Source of the DNA: JACVRW01 sp963826165
GTDB lineage: Bacteria; Actinomycetota; Thermoleophilia; Solirubrobacterales; Thermoleophilaceae
Direction of reading: 5' to 3'
DNA length: 64,000 nucleotides
NCBI GenBank assembly: GCA_963826165.1
Contig: CAWGWC010000016.1
Coordinates: 1-64,000, forward strand
Shown here: in pieces, positions 42,180 through 51,063 of the stretch
Layout: each line of letters begins with the position of its first letter
Numbering within the stretch: position 1 is the first letter of the stretch
Translations under genes and position numbers: made by a program
Notes under the pieces: generated by a model
Seen by the model: only the letters and a program-made list of their open reading frames with translations
Databases searched by the model: none
Told to the model about the DNA's origin: nothing

Positions 42180-44065
42180 CGACGGAGCAGTCGGCACAGC
42201 CCCAGAGCGCCGCTGCACCATCCCCGTTCCCGCCGATCGCCGACTACGCGTTCCTCTCGAACTGTCACACCGGCGCCCTGGTGGCGCCCGACGGATCCAT
42301 CGACTGGCTGTGCGTGCCGCGCTTCGACTCGGCGAGCGTGTTCGGCACGCTGCTCGATCGCCAGGCCGGCGCGTTCCGGCTCGGACCTTTCGGTGTGAAC
42401 GTTCCGACGACCCGCATCTACGAGCCCGGAACGAACACCCTGCTCACGACGTGGAACACGCCGACGGGCTGGATCATGGTCCGCGACTCGCTCACCATGG
42501 GGCCGCGGGACCACGAGGACGAGGTCACCCCGCACACCCGTCCTCCCGCGGACGAGGACGGCGACCACATGCTCGTCCGCACGATCATCTGCCTGGAGGG
42601 GAACGTCGAGGTCGAGCTCGTCTGCGAGCCGGTCTTCGACTACGGGCGCACGCCGGCGGAGTGGTCGCTGGTCGACGGTGGCCGGCACACGGCCGACGCG
42701 ACCGGTGACGGCCAGACGATCAGGCTCCAGACCGACATGGCGATCGGCGTAGAGGGCGAGCGGGTGCGGGCCCGGCACACGCTGAAACAGGGCGACCAGG
42801 CCTACTGCTCGCTCTCCTGGGCCGAGGGCCTCGCCTCGCCTCAGAACGTCGACGAGGCCAACGCACGGCTCGCCGCCACCACCGCTTTCTGGCGCGCGTG
42901 GCTGCACCGGGCTCGTGCCATCGACCATCGTTGGCGCGGCCCGATCGAGCGCTCGGCGCTGGCGATCAAGGGCCTGACCTACATGCCCACCGGCGCCACC
43001 GTGGCCGCGCTCACCACCTCGCTGCCCGAGACGCCCGGCGGGGAGCGCAACTGGGACTACCGCTTCACCTGGATGCGCGATTCGACGTTCACCCTCCAGG
43101 CGCTGCACTTCCTCAACCTGGACTGGGAGGCCGACGAGTTCATGCAGTTCATCGCCGACCTCGAGCCGAACGACGACGGGGCGCTTCAGATCATGTACGG
43201 CATCGACGGCCGCCGCGACCTGACGGAGACCACTCGCGACGAGCTCTCCGGGTACGCGGGAGCCAGTCCGGTACGGCTGGGAAACGGCGCGTTCGACCAG
43301 CGTCAGAACGATGTCTTCGGGGCGGCTCTCGACTCCATCCTCCTCCATTCACGGCGCAGCCAGCGACTCCCGCGGCGGCTGTGGCCGATCGTCCAGGCGC
43401 AGGCGGAGTGCGCGACCCAGGTGTGGCGAAATCCGGACCAGGGCATCTGGGAGGCCCGCGGCGAGCCGCAGCACTATGTGTCGTCGAAGCTGATGTGCTG
43501 GGTAGCGCTCGACCGCGCCGCCAAGCTGGCGGAGATCGCCGGTGACCGCGAGCTCCGGCAGACCTGGAGCACCACCGCCGACGAGATCAAGGCCGACATT
43601 CTCGAGCACGGGGTGCGCGACGGCGTTCTGCGCCAGCATTACGAAACGGACGCGCTCGACGCCTCCACGCTGCTGGCGGCGTTGTTCGGCTTCCTGCCCG
43701 GCGACGACGAGCGCCTGCGACAAAGCGTGGAGGCGATCGCCGACGACCTGACCGAAGACGGTTTCGTGCTGCGGTACCGCACCGACGAGACCGACGACGG
43801 TCTGTCCGGCAAGGAGGGCAGCTTCCTCATCTGCTCGTTCTGGCTCGTGTCGGCGCTGGCGATCGTCGGTGACGGTCAGCGCGCTCGTGACCTGATGGAG
43901 CGCCTGCTCAGCGTCGCCTCGCCCCTCGGCCTCTACGCCGAGGAGTTCGACACCAGCACCGGCAGGCACCTCGGCAACTTCCCGCAGGCGTTCTCCCATC
44001 TCGCGCTGATCGAGGCGGCGGCGCGAATCATCCTCGCCGAGCGACTGGAGGAGTACACGGCATGA
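42176..44065 (+). CDS. Glycoside hydrolase family 15 (glucoamylase/trehalase type)
   Basis: A 629-residue cytoplasmic protein without signal peptide. The N-terminal super-beta-sandwich starts YAFLSNCHTGALVAPDGSIDWLCVPRFDS. The (alpha/alpha)6 barrel holds NWDYRFTWMRDSTFTLQAL, the acid Glu in GIWEARGEPQHYVSSKLMCWVALDRA and the base Glu in LYAEEFD. GH15 enzymes release glucose from alpha-glucans or, in mycobacterial relatives, split trehalose. Its place between zwf and a sugar-oxidising flavoenzyme favours glucose supply. Overlaps its neighbours by four bases on both sides. Confidence 0.92.
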   Translation: MTTEQSAQPQSAAAPSPFPPIADYAFLSNCHTGALVAPDGSIDWLCVPRFDSASVFGTLLDRQAGAFRLGPFGVNVPTTRIYEPGTNTLLTTWNTPTGWIMVRDSLTMGPRDHEDEVTPHTRPPADEDGDHMLVRTIICLEGNVEVELVCEPVFDYGRTPAEWSLVDGGRHTADATGDGQTIRLQTDMAIGVEGERVRARHTLKQGDQAYCSLSWAEGLASPQNVDEANARLAATTAFWRAWLHRARAIDHRWRGPIERSALAIKGLTYMPTGATVAALTTSLPETPGGERNWDYRFTWMRDSTFTLQALHFLNLDWEADEFMQFIADLEPNDDGALQIMYGIDGRRDLTETTRDELSGYAGASPVRLGNGAFDQRQNDVFGAALDSILLHSRRSQRLPRRLWPIVQAQAECATQVWRNPDQGIWEARGEPQHYVSSKLMCWVALDRAAKLAEIAGDRELRQTWSTTADEIKADILEHGVRDGVLRQHYETDALDASTLLAALFGFLPGDDERLRQSVEAIADDLTEDGFVLRYRTDETDDGLSGKEGSFLICSFWLVSALAIVGDGQRARDLMERLLSVASPLGLYAEEFDTSTGRHLGNFPQAFSHLALIEAAARIILAERLEEYTA

Positions 44066-45651
44066 GCTCCTACGACGTCATCGTCATCGGCAGTGGGGCC
44101 GGCGGCGGCACGCTGGTCCACCGCCTCGCACCGTCCGGCAAGCGCATCCTGCTGCTGGAGCGCGGGGACTGGCTGCGGCGCGAACCGCAGAACTGGAGCG
44201 CGACGGACGTGTTCGTCGACAACCGCTACATCTCCGAGGACAGCTGGTACGACGGAACGGGCAAGCCCTTCCAGCCCCAGGTGCACTACTTCGTCGGAGG
44301 GGCCACGAAGCTCTATGGAGCGGCGCTCTACCGGCTGCGTGAGGAGGACTTCGGCGAGCTTCGCCACCACGACGGCATCTCGCCCGCCTGGCCGATCGGC
44401 TACGACGAACTGGAGCCGTACTACACGCAGGCCGAGCAGCTCTACCAGGTGCACGGCGCCCGCGGTGAGGATCCGACCGAGCCGCCGGCCAGCGCTCCCT
44501 ACCCCTTCCCTGCCGTGTCGCACGCGCCGCGCATTCAGCAGCTCGCCGACGACCTCGCCGCCGCCGGACACCACCCCTTTCACGCCCCGTGCGGGGTGAT
44601 GCTGAACGAGGCGAACATGCCGTACAGCAACTGTGTCCGCTGCGCCACCTGCGACGGCTTCCCGTGCCTGGTGCACGCGAAGTCAGACGCCGAGGTGCTC
44701 GCGGTGCGCCCGGCGCTCGAGCACCCCAATGTGACGCTGCTGACAAACGCCGAGGTGGTCGCGCTTCACACCAACCCGGCCGGCACCAGCGTGACGCAGG
44801 TGGCCGTGGAGCACGAGGGTGCCCGCGAGACCTTCAGCGCGGACGTCGTGGTCGTGTCGTGCGGGGCGGCCAACTCGGCCAAGCTGTTGCTCGCCTCGGC
44901 CACCGATAAGCACCCGAACGGCCTCTCCAACCGCTCCGATCAGCTCGGGCGCAACTACACCTTCCACAACTGCCGGGCCGTGCTCGCCCTGTCGAAGGAA
45001 GAGAACCCTACCGTCTTTCAGAAGACGCTCGGCGTCAACGACTTCTACTTCGGCAGCGACGATTTTGACTACCCGCTCGGCAACATCCAGATGGTCGGCA
45101 AGTCGTCCGCACCGATGTACCGCGGCGAGAAGCCACTCGAGACCAAGCTCGCGCCCACGAGAACGTTGGAGCGGATGGCCCGCCACGCCGTCGACTTCTG
45201 GCTCTCGACGGAGGACCTGCCGCGACCGGAGAACCGCGTCACCCTCGACCGGGAGAACGGCCGCATCACGCTCAGCTACAGGCCCACGAACGAGGAGCCC
45301 AAGGAGCGTCTCTACCGCAAGCTCCAAGCGCTGCTCGGCAGGCTCGGCATGGAGGACCACCACCTCGTGCCGCGCCACGCCTACCTGAAGACCGAGATCC
45401 CGGTCGCGGGCTGTGCGCACCAGGCCGGCACCTGCCGCTTCGGCACCGACCCGGACGCGTCGGTGCTCGACACCGACTGCCGCGCGCACGAGCTAGACAA
45501 CCTCTACGTGGTCGACACGAGCTTCTTCCCGAGCATCGGCGCGGTCAACCCGGCGCTCACCGCGATGGCCAACGCCCTCCGGGTCGGCGACCACCTGCTC
45601 GAGCGGCTGGGCGTGGCGGGGTCAGAGAAAGAGCCCTCCGATGTCGCCTGA
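44062..45651 (+). CDS. GMC-family FAD oxidoreductase with a Cys-rich motif
   Basis: A 529-residue flavoprotein. FAD is held by the N-terminal VIGSGAGGGTLVHRLA. The catalytic C-terminal region has GCAHQAGTCRFG and the GAVNPALTAMANALR His/Asn end. Between them lies NCVRCATCDGFPC (about 191-203), a Cys cluster seen in the gluconate dehydrogenase/pyranose oxidase-like branch of GMC enzymes. It probably oxidises a sugar or polyol with quinone or O2 as acceptor. No Tat or Sec signal is visible. Its ATG overlaps the GH15 stop; its stop overlaps the NDH-2 start by 11 bases. Confidence 0.88.
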   Translation: MSSYDVIVIGSGAGGGTLVHRLAPSGKRILLLERGDWLRREPQNWSATDVFVDNRYISEDSWYDGTGKPFQPQVHYFVGGATKLYGAALYRLREEDFGELRHHDGISPAWPIGYDELEPYYTQAEQLYQVHGARGEDPTEPPASAPYPFPAVSHAPRIQQLADDLAAAGHHPFHAPCGVMLNEANMPYSNCVRCATCDGFPCLVHAKSDAEVLAVRPALEHPNVTLLTNAEVVALHTNPAGTSVTQVAVEHEGARETFSADVVVVSCGAANSAKLLLASATDKHPNGLSNRSDQLGRNYTFHNCRAVLALSKEENPTVFQKTLGVNDFYFGSDDFDYPLGNIQMVGKSSAPMYRGEKPLETKLAPTRTLERMARHAVDFWLSTEDLPRPENRVTLDRENGRITLSYRPTNEEPKERLYRKLQALLGRLGMEDHHLVPRHAYLKTEIPVAGCAHQAGTCRFGTDPDASVLDTDCRAHELDNLYVVDTSFFPSIGAVNPALTAMANALRVGDHLLERLGVAGSEKEPSDVA

Positions 45652-46969
45652 GGCGGGCGGCTCCGCGCGGCGCCGGGTCGTGATCATCGGCGCCGGATTC
45701 GGCGGGCTGGCCGCTGCGCGCAAGCTCCGCCACGCCGAGGTGGACGTGACGGTCGTCGACCGGCACAACCACCACCTCTTCCAACCGCTGCTCTACCAGG
45801 CGGCGGCGGGCGGCCTGTCTCCGAGCGATTGCGCGGCGCCGATCCGCCCGGCCCTGAAGGGCGGTTCCAACACCTCCTTCCTGATGACCGACGTGGCCGA
45901 CATCGACGCCGGGCAGCGGCAGGTCGTCCTCGACCGCGGCGAGCGGCTCGACTACGACAGCCTGATCGTCGCGTGCGGTGCCGAGACCTCCTACTTCGGC
46001 CACGATGAGTGGCAGGACGTCTCGTGCGGACTCAAGACCCTGGCGGACGCGGTGGACCTTCGGAAGCGCTTCTTCGGCGCCTTCGAGGAGGCCGAGCGCA
46101 CCGACGACCCGGCGGAGCGGGCCGACTGGCTGACCTTCGTCGTGATCGGCGGCGGGCCCACGGGGGTGGAGGTGGCGGGGCAGCTGGCGATCACGGCCGG
46201 CACGATGAAGCGCCAGTTCCGGCGGATCGAGCCCGCGGGCGCGCAGGTGATCCTGCTCGACGCCGGCGACCGCGTGGTGGCTGCGTTCAGCGAAAAGCTC
46301 TCGGGCAAGGTGGCCGAGCAACTCGGCGAGCTCGGGGTGACCGTACGCGAGGGCGCACGCGCCACGGCGATCGACGCACGCGGCGTGACGATCGAGATCG
46401 ATGGGGCCAGCGAGCGGATTGACTCCAGAACCGTCATCTGGGCCGCCGGCGTGCACGCGGTCCCGCTGACCGGCGCCATCGCGCGCGCGACCGGAGCGAG
46501 CACCGACCGGGGCGGGCGCATCGAGGTCAATCCCGACCTGAGCGTGCCCGGACATCCCGAGATCTCCGTGATAGGCGACGCCGCCTCCCTGGCGGAGCCC
46601 GGCGGCAAGCCCCTTCCTGGGCTCGCGACCGTCGCGATCCAGGAGGCTCACCACGTGGCCAAGGGAATCGCGGAGGGCCGGCCGGGAGCCTCGGGGCCGT
46701 TCCGCTACTTCGACAAGGGCGCGCTAGCCGTCGTGGGCCGGGGCAAGGCGGTCTGCGAGATCAGGGGCCGGGAGCTGTGGGGCCGGCCCGCTTTCTTCAC
46801 GTACCTCGGCGTACACCTTTACTACCTCGGCGGCCAAACAGGAAGGCGCGTGGGGGTGCTCCTCAAATGGATCGGGGCTCGCTTCGGCGAGCGCCAGAGC
46901 GCGCTGATCGAGGGCGAGCTCGCGAGCGTCGAGCGAGAGGCTCCGGCGCCCGCAGAGCCCGTCCGATGA
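45641..46969 (+). CDS. ndh: Type II NADH:quinone oxidoreductase (NDH-2)
   Basis: A 442-residue two-Rossmann flavoprotein. FAD site VVIIGAGFGGLAAARKL (about 10-26), NADH site VVIGGGPTGVEVAGQLA (about 167-183), and the second FAD motif ISVIGDAASL. The typical FQPLLYQAAAG opening and the C-terminal amphipathic segment (FFTYLGVHLYYLGGQTGRRVGVLLKWIGARF) for membrane attachment are present. It passes electrons from NADH to quinone without pumping protons, and directly precedes cydA, the oxidase that would use the quinol. Confidence 0.93.
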   Translation: MSPEAGGSARRRVVIIGAGFGGLAAARKLRHAEVDVTVVDRHNHHLFQPLLYQAAAGGLSPSDCAAPIRPALKGGSNTSFLMTDVADIDAGQRQVVLDRGERLDYDSLIVACGAETSYFGHDEWQDVSCGLKTLADAVDLRKRFFGAFEEAERTDDPAERADWLTFVVIGGGPTGVEVAGQLAITAGTMKRQFRRIEPAGAQVILLDAGDRVVAAFSEKLSGKVAEQLGELGVTVREGARATAIDARGVTIEIDGASERIDSRTVIWAAGVHAVPLTGAIARATGASTDRGGRIEVNPDLSVPGHPEISVIGDAASLAEPGGKPLPGLATVAIQEAHHVAKGIAEGRPGASGPFRYFDKGALAVVGRGKAVCEIRGRELWGRPAFFTYLGVHLYYLGGQTGRRVGVLLKWIGARFGERQSALIEGELASVEREAPAPAEPVR

Positions 46970-48354
46970 CGGACACCGCGTTCCCGATCGCCCTCGACAC
47001 GGTCGACCTCGCGCGAATCCAGTTCGCGATGACGTCGATCTATCACTTCCTGTTCGTGCCGCTGACGCTCGGGCTGGCGCCGCTGGTGGCGGTGATGCAG
47101 ACGCTCTGGTACCGGACGAAGAACGAGCAGTGGCTGCGGCTCACGCGCTTCTTCGGCACGCTGCTCTTGATCAACTTCGCGATCGGAGTCGCCACCGGCC
47201 TGGTCCAGGAGTTCCAGTTCGGGATGAACTGGTCCGTCTACTCCAAGTTCGTGGGTGACGTCTTCGGCGCGCCGCTCGCGATCGAGGGCCTCGCTGCCTT
47301 CGCCCTGGAGGCGACTTTCCTGGGTCTCTGGATCTTCGGCTGGGACCGGCTCTCACCTCGCCTGCACCTGGCGACGATTTGGATCGTGGCGCTCGGCACC
47401 TGGCTGTCGGCCTACTTCATCCTCGTCGCGAACTCCTGGATGCAGAACCCGGTCGGCTACAGGATTGCCGACGGGAAGGCCGAGTTGACGGACATCTGGG
47501 CGCTGCTCTCCCACGAGTTCGCCATCTATGCATTTCTGCACACGATTCTCGCCGGGCTGTCGACGGCGGCTCTCGTGATCCTCGGCGTGTCCTGCTGGCA
47601 CTTCCTCCGCCGCCGGAACGTCGAGTTGTTCCGGCGCGCCGCGGTGTTGGCGATGATCGTGGCCGTGCCCGTGACCGCGGTCAACCTCGCCGTAGGCTCA
47701 GCATTCGGCATCGTCGCCACCGACCTCCAGCCGATGAAGATCTCGGGCGCCGAGGCGCTCTGGGAGTCTGAGAAGCCGGCCGGCTTCTCCCTCTTCCAGA
47801 TCGGCGGCTTCACGGAGGAGGACCCCGACCCCAGCTTCGACCTCGAGGTTCCCGCCCTACTCTCGTTCCTCGCCACCGGATCGTTCAAGGACGAGGTCGA
47901 GGGGCTCAACCAGATCCAGGCGCAGTACACGCAGCGCTACGGCCCAGGCAACTACGTGCCGCCGATCAGGGCCCTGTACTGGGCGATGCGGGTGATGGCG
48001 TACGTCGGGACCCTGATGTTCGCGGTTGCCGCGCTGGGCGCGTTCCTCTACCTCAGGGGCAAGCTTCAGACGGCGCGCTGGTTCCACCGAATCGCCATTC
48101 TCGCGATCGCCTTCCCCTTCATCGCAATGACCGCCGGCTGGGTCCTGACCGAGGTCGGCCGGCAACCGTGGATCGTCCAGGGCCTGCTGAAGACGGCGGA
48201 CGCCAACTCGCCAAGCGTGGGTAGCAGCGCGATCTGGGTGAGCATCAGTGTGTTCGCGCTGCTCTACATCGTCCTCGGGGTCGTCGATTTCGTGCTCATG
48301 AGGCGCTACGCGCGCGCCGACCCGCCCGAGGTACGCGTGGGAGCGCCGACGTGA
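46966..48354 (+). CDS. cydA: Cytochrome bd ubiquinol/menaquinol oxidase subunit I
   Basis: A 462-residue membrane protein from ATG 46966. Heme ligands are visible: the N-terminal His in SIYHFLFVPLT and the His in LLSHEFAIYAFLHT. The GRQPW motif (TEVGRQPWIVQG) is intact. The region between the helices (EEDPDPSFDLEVPALLSFLATGS) is a short Q-loop, as in Actinomycetota and Firmicutes, in contrast to the long loop of E. coli. It oxidises quinol and reduces O2 to water at high affinity. Overlaps ndh by four bases. Confidence 0.95.
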   Translation: MTDTAFPIALDTVDLARIQFAMTSIYHFLFVPLTLGLAPLVAVMQTLWYRTKNEQWLRLTRFFGTLLLINFAIGVATGLVQEFQFGMNWSVYSKFVGDVFGAPLAIEGLAAFALEATFLGLWIFGWDRLSPRLHLATIWIVALGTWLSAYFILVANSWMQNPVGYRIADGKAELTDIWALLSHEFAIYAFLHTILAGLSTAALVILGVSCWHFLRRRNVELFRRAAVLAMIVAVPVTAVNLAVGSAFGIVATDLQPMKISGAEALWESEKPAGFSLFQIGGFTEEDPDPSFDLEVPALLSFLATGSFKDEVEGLNQIQAQYTQRYGPGNYVPPIRALYWAMRVMAYVGTLMFAVAALGAFLYLRGKLQTARWFHRIAILAIAFPFIAMTAGWVLTEVGRQPWIVQGLLKTADANSPSVGSSAIWVSISVFALLYIVLGVVDFVLMRRYARADPPEVRVGAPT

Positions 48355-49382
48355 GCCTCCCGGAGTTCTGGTTCATCCTCATCGCGGTCTTCTGGGCCGG
48401 CTACTTCCTGCTCGAGGGCTTCGACTTCGGGGTGGGAACCCTGCTTCCGTTCCTGGGGCGAAACGAGCGGGACCGCCAGGCGATGTTCGACTCGATCGGG
48501 CCGGTCTGGGACGGCAACGAGGTCTGGCTCGTGATCGCCGGCGGCGCGACGTTCGCCGCCTTCCCCGTCTGGTACGCCACGGCGTTCTCGGGTTTCTACC
48601 TGGCCCTCCTGCTGGTCCTGTTCCTGCTCATCACTCGCGTGGTCTCCTTCGAGTGGTGGTCGAAGGGCGATGACCCGCGCTGGCGGACCGCGTGGCAGTG
48701 GGCGAACACCGTGGGAAGCATCGGTGCTCCGTTCATCTGGGGCGTGGCGCTCGCCAACTTCCTGCACGGGGTACCGCTGGACGGGCAGGGCGACTATGCG
48801 GGCGACTTCCTCCACCTGTTCCGTCCCTACACGGTATTCGCAGGCCTCGTCGTCGTGCTGCTGTTCACCTTCCACGGGGCGGGCTTCCTCACGCTGCGTA
48901 CCGCAGGCGACCTGCGCGAGCGGGCGGCGAGGGCGGCCCGCCGGCTCGCCGTACCGGCGGCCATCGGTACCTGCACACTGCTCGCCTGGACGGTTGCGGT
49001 TGCGGTCGACCGCAACGAGAAAGACGTGTTTCCGCCGGTGCTGCCGGCGGCACTAGGGGCACTCGCGCTGATCCTGGCCGTCGTCTTCGTGTTCGGGCGG
49101 CGCCGTGGCTGGGCGTTCGTGATGACCGCGGTCGGCACCGTGCTCGTCGTCGCGACCATCTTCACGAGCCTCTATCCGCGGGTGCTCGTCTCCAACCCCG
49201 ACTTCGCAAACAGCCTGACCATCGCGAACGCCTCGTCCTCGCATTACGCGCTCAAGGTGATGACGATCTCGGCGCTTATCGTCATGCCGATCGTCCTCCT
49301 GTACCAAGCGTGGACCTACCACGTTCTTCGTTCGCGCGTCGGAGCTGGCGCACCGCCGGCCAAAGGCCCCTCGGCCGGCTGA
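48351..49382 (+). CDS. cydB: Cytochrome bd oxidase subunit II
   Basis: A 343-residue protein with about eight TM helices from GTG 48351. It begins LPEFWFILIAVFWAGYFLLEGFDFGVGTLLPFLG, the hallmark of CydB, with DSIGPVWDGNEVWLVIAGGATFAAFP next. It pairs with CydA. The start overlaps the cydA stop by four bases. Confidence 0.95.
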   Translation: MSLPEFWFILIAVFWAGYFLLEGFDFGVGTLLPFLGRNERDRQAMFDSIGPVWDGNEVWLVIAGGATFAAFPVWYATAFSGFYLALLLVLFLLITRVVSFEWWSKGDDPRWRTAWQWANTVGSIGAPFIWGVALANFLHGVPLDGQGDYAGDFLHLFRPYTVFAGLVVVLLFTFHGAGFLTLRTAGDLRERAARAARRLAVPAAIGTCTLLAWTVAVAVDRNEKDVFPPVLPAALGALALILAVVFVFGRRRGWAFVMTAVGTVLVVATIFTSLYPRVLVSNPDFANSLTIANASSSHYALKVMTISALIVMPIVLLYQAWTYHVLRSRVGAGAPPAKGPSAG

Positions 49383-49386
49383 GCCC

Positions 49387-51063
49387 ATGCGCGCCCTCGA
49401 CCCGCGCCTGCTGCGCCGTACCCGGTCGGCACGCGTCCTGCTCACAGCCGACGCGGCGATAGGACTCGCCACCGCGCTGCTCGTGCTGGTGGGGGCGACG
49501 CTGCTCGCTCGAATCGTCGCCCGCGCGTTCCACGGTGCCTCGCTCGCGGAGGTCACCGGCGACATCGTGCTGCTCGCGCTCGTGTTCGCGGCGCGCGGGG
49601 CGCTCGCCTGGGGGTTCGAGGTCGCCGGGCGGCGCGGCGCTTCGACCGTGCTGTCCGAGCTGCGGCTTGCCCTGGCGGAGCGACGGCTCCGGTCACAGCC
49701 CGCCGCGCTCGACGGCACCGAGGCGGGCGAGGTCACCGCGGCGGCGGTTCAGGGGGTCGAGGCCCTCGAAGCCTACTTCGCCCGCTATCTGCCCCAGGTG
49801 GTGCTCGCCTGCGTGGTTCCGATCGCGGTGCTGCTGTGGGTTGCGCCCGTAGACCTCCAGTCGGCCCTGATCATGTTGCTGACGCTCCCGCTCGTGCCGG
49901 TGTTCATGTGGCTGATCGGCCTGTACACCGAGCAACGCACACGGCAACGCTGGCAGGAGCTCCGGCGTCTCTCCACCCACTTCCTCGACGTGGTCCGCGG
50001 ACTGCCCACGCTGCGGGCCGCGGGCCGCGGCCGTGCCGAGGCGGCACGGATCGGCGAGGTCAGCGAGCGTCACCGCCGGGCCACGATGGGCACGCTGCGC
50101 GTGAGCTTCCTGTCGGGATCGGTGCTCGAGCTCGCCGCGACGCTCGGTGTCGCGCTCGTCGCGGTCACCGTGGGCGTGCGCCTCGTGGGCGGCGGGCTCG
50201 GCCTCCAGGCCGGCCTTACGGTGCTGATCCTCGCCCCCGAGCTCTACCTCCCGTTTCGCCGTCTCGGCGCGGAGTTTCATGCGAGTGCTGACGGCCTCGC
50301 CGTGGCAGGCCGCATGCTCGACCTGCTCGATGCGCCGCCAGGCGTGGCCCCCGGCGGAGCGCGCGTTGCGCCAAGCCCCGCAGTCGCACCGGTGCGGTGC
50401 GAGCGGGTGTGCTTCTCATACCCGGCGCGCGCGGGACGGGTGCTGGATGAGCTCGACCTCGAGCTGGCGCCCGGCGAGACGGTGGCGCTCGTCGGCGAGA
50501 GCGGGGCGGGCAAGAGCACCGTCGCCGCCCTCCTGCTGCGTCTTCTCGAGCCGACGGCCGGCCGCGTCAGCGTGGGCGGCATCGACCTCGCTGGTTGCCA
50601 GGCCGAGGCCTGGCGGCGGCTGCTGGCCTGGGTGCCACAGCATCCGACGCTGCTACGAGGCAGCGTGACCGACAACATCCGTTTGGGCGATCCGACCGCC
50701 TCCGACGAGCGCGTCCTGCGGGCGGCCGCCCTCGCCGGTGCCGACGGCTTCATCGACGCGCTTCCGTGCGGTGTCGAGACGCTCGTCGGAGACGGAGGCC
50801 GCCCGCTGTCCGCGGGCGAGCGCCGCCGGCTGGGGCTCGCCCGCGCCTTCCTGCGCGATGCGCCGTTCGTGATCCTGGACGAGCCGACGGCCGACCTCGA
50901 CCCGGGAAGCGCGGAACTGGTGGCCGACGCGGTGGAGCGAGTGTGCTCCGGTCGCACGGTGCTACTGATCGCGCATCGACCCGAGCTGGTACGGCGCGCG
51001 GATCGGGTCGTCCGCCTCGAGCGAGGTCGCGCGCTGACAGAACAGGTCATGGAGGCCGCCTGA
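49387..51063 (+). CDS. cydD: ABC exporter subunit CydD
   Basis: A 558-residue fused TM-ATPase. The TM half (about 20-300) carries the CydD motif EVTAAAVQGVEALEAYFARYLPQ and FMWLIGLYTEQRTRQRW. The ATPase has Walker A GESGAGKST, signature PLSAGERRRLGLARAFL and Walker B FVILDEPTADLD. CydDC exports cysteine or glutathione (mycothiol pools in actinobacteria are a guess) and is needed to assemble cytochrome bd. The last codon overlaps the cydC start by one base. Confidence 0.94.
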   Translation: MRALDPRLLRRTRSARVLLTADAAIGLATALLVLVGATLLARIVARAFHGASLAEVTGDIVLLALVFAARGALAWGFEVAGRRGASTVLSELRLALAERRLRSQPAALDGTEAGEVTAAAVQGVEALEAYFARYLPQVVLACVVPIAVLLWVAPVDLQSALIMLLTLPLVPVFMWLIGLYTEQRTRQRWQELRRLSTHFLDVVRGLPTLRAAGRGRAEAARIGEVSERHRRATMGTLRVSFLSGSVLELAATLGVALVAVTVGVRLVGGGLGLQAGLTVLILAPELYLPFRRLGAEFHASADGLAVAGRMLDLLDAPPGVAPGGARVAPSPAVAPVRCERVCFSYPARAGRVLDELDLELAPGETVALVGESGAGKSTVAALLLRLLEPTAGRVSVGGIDLAGCQAEAWRRLLAWVPQHPTLLRGSVTDNIRLGDPTASDERVLRAAALAGADGFIDALPCGVETLVGDGGRPLSAGERRRLGLARAFLRDAPFVILDEPTADLDPGSAELVADAVERVCSGRTVLLIAHRPELVRRADRVVRLERGRALTEQVMEAA

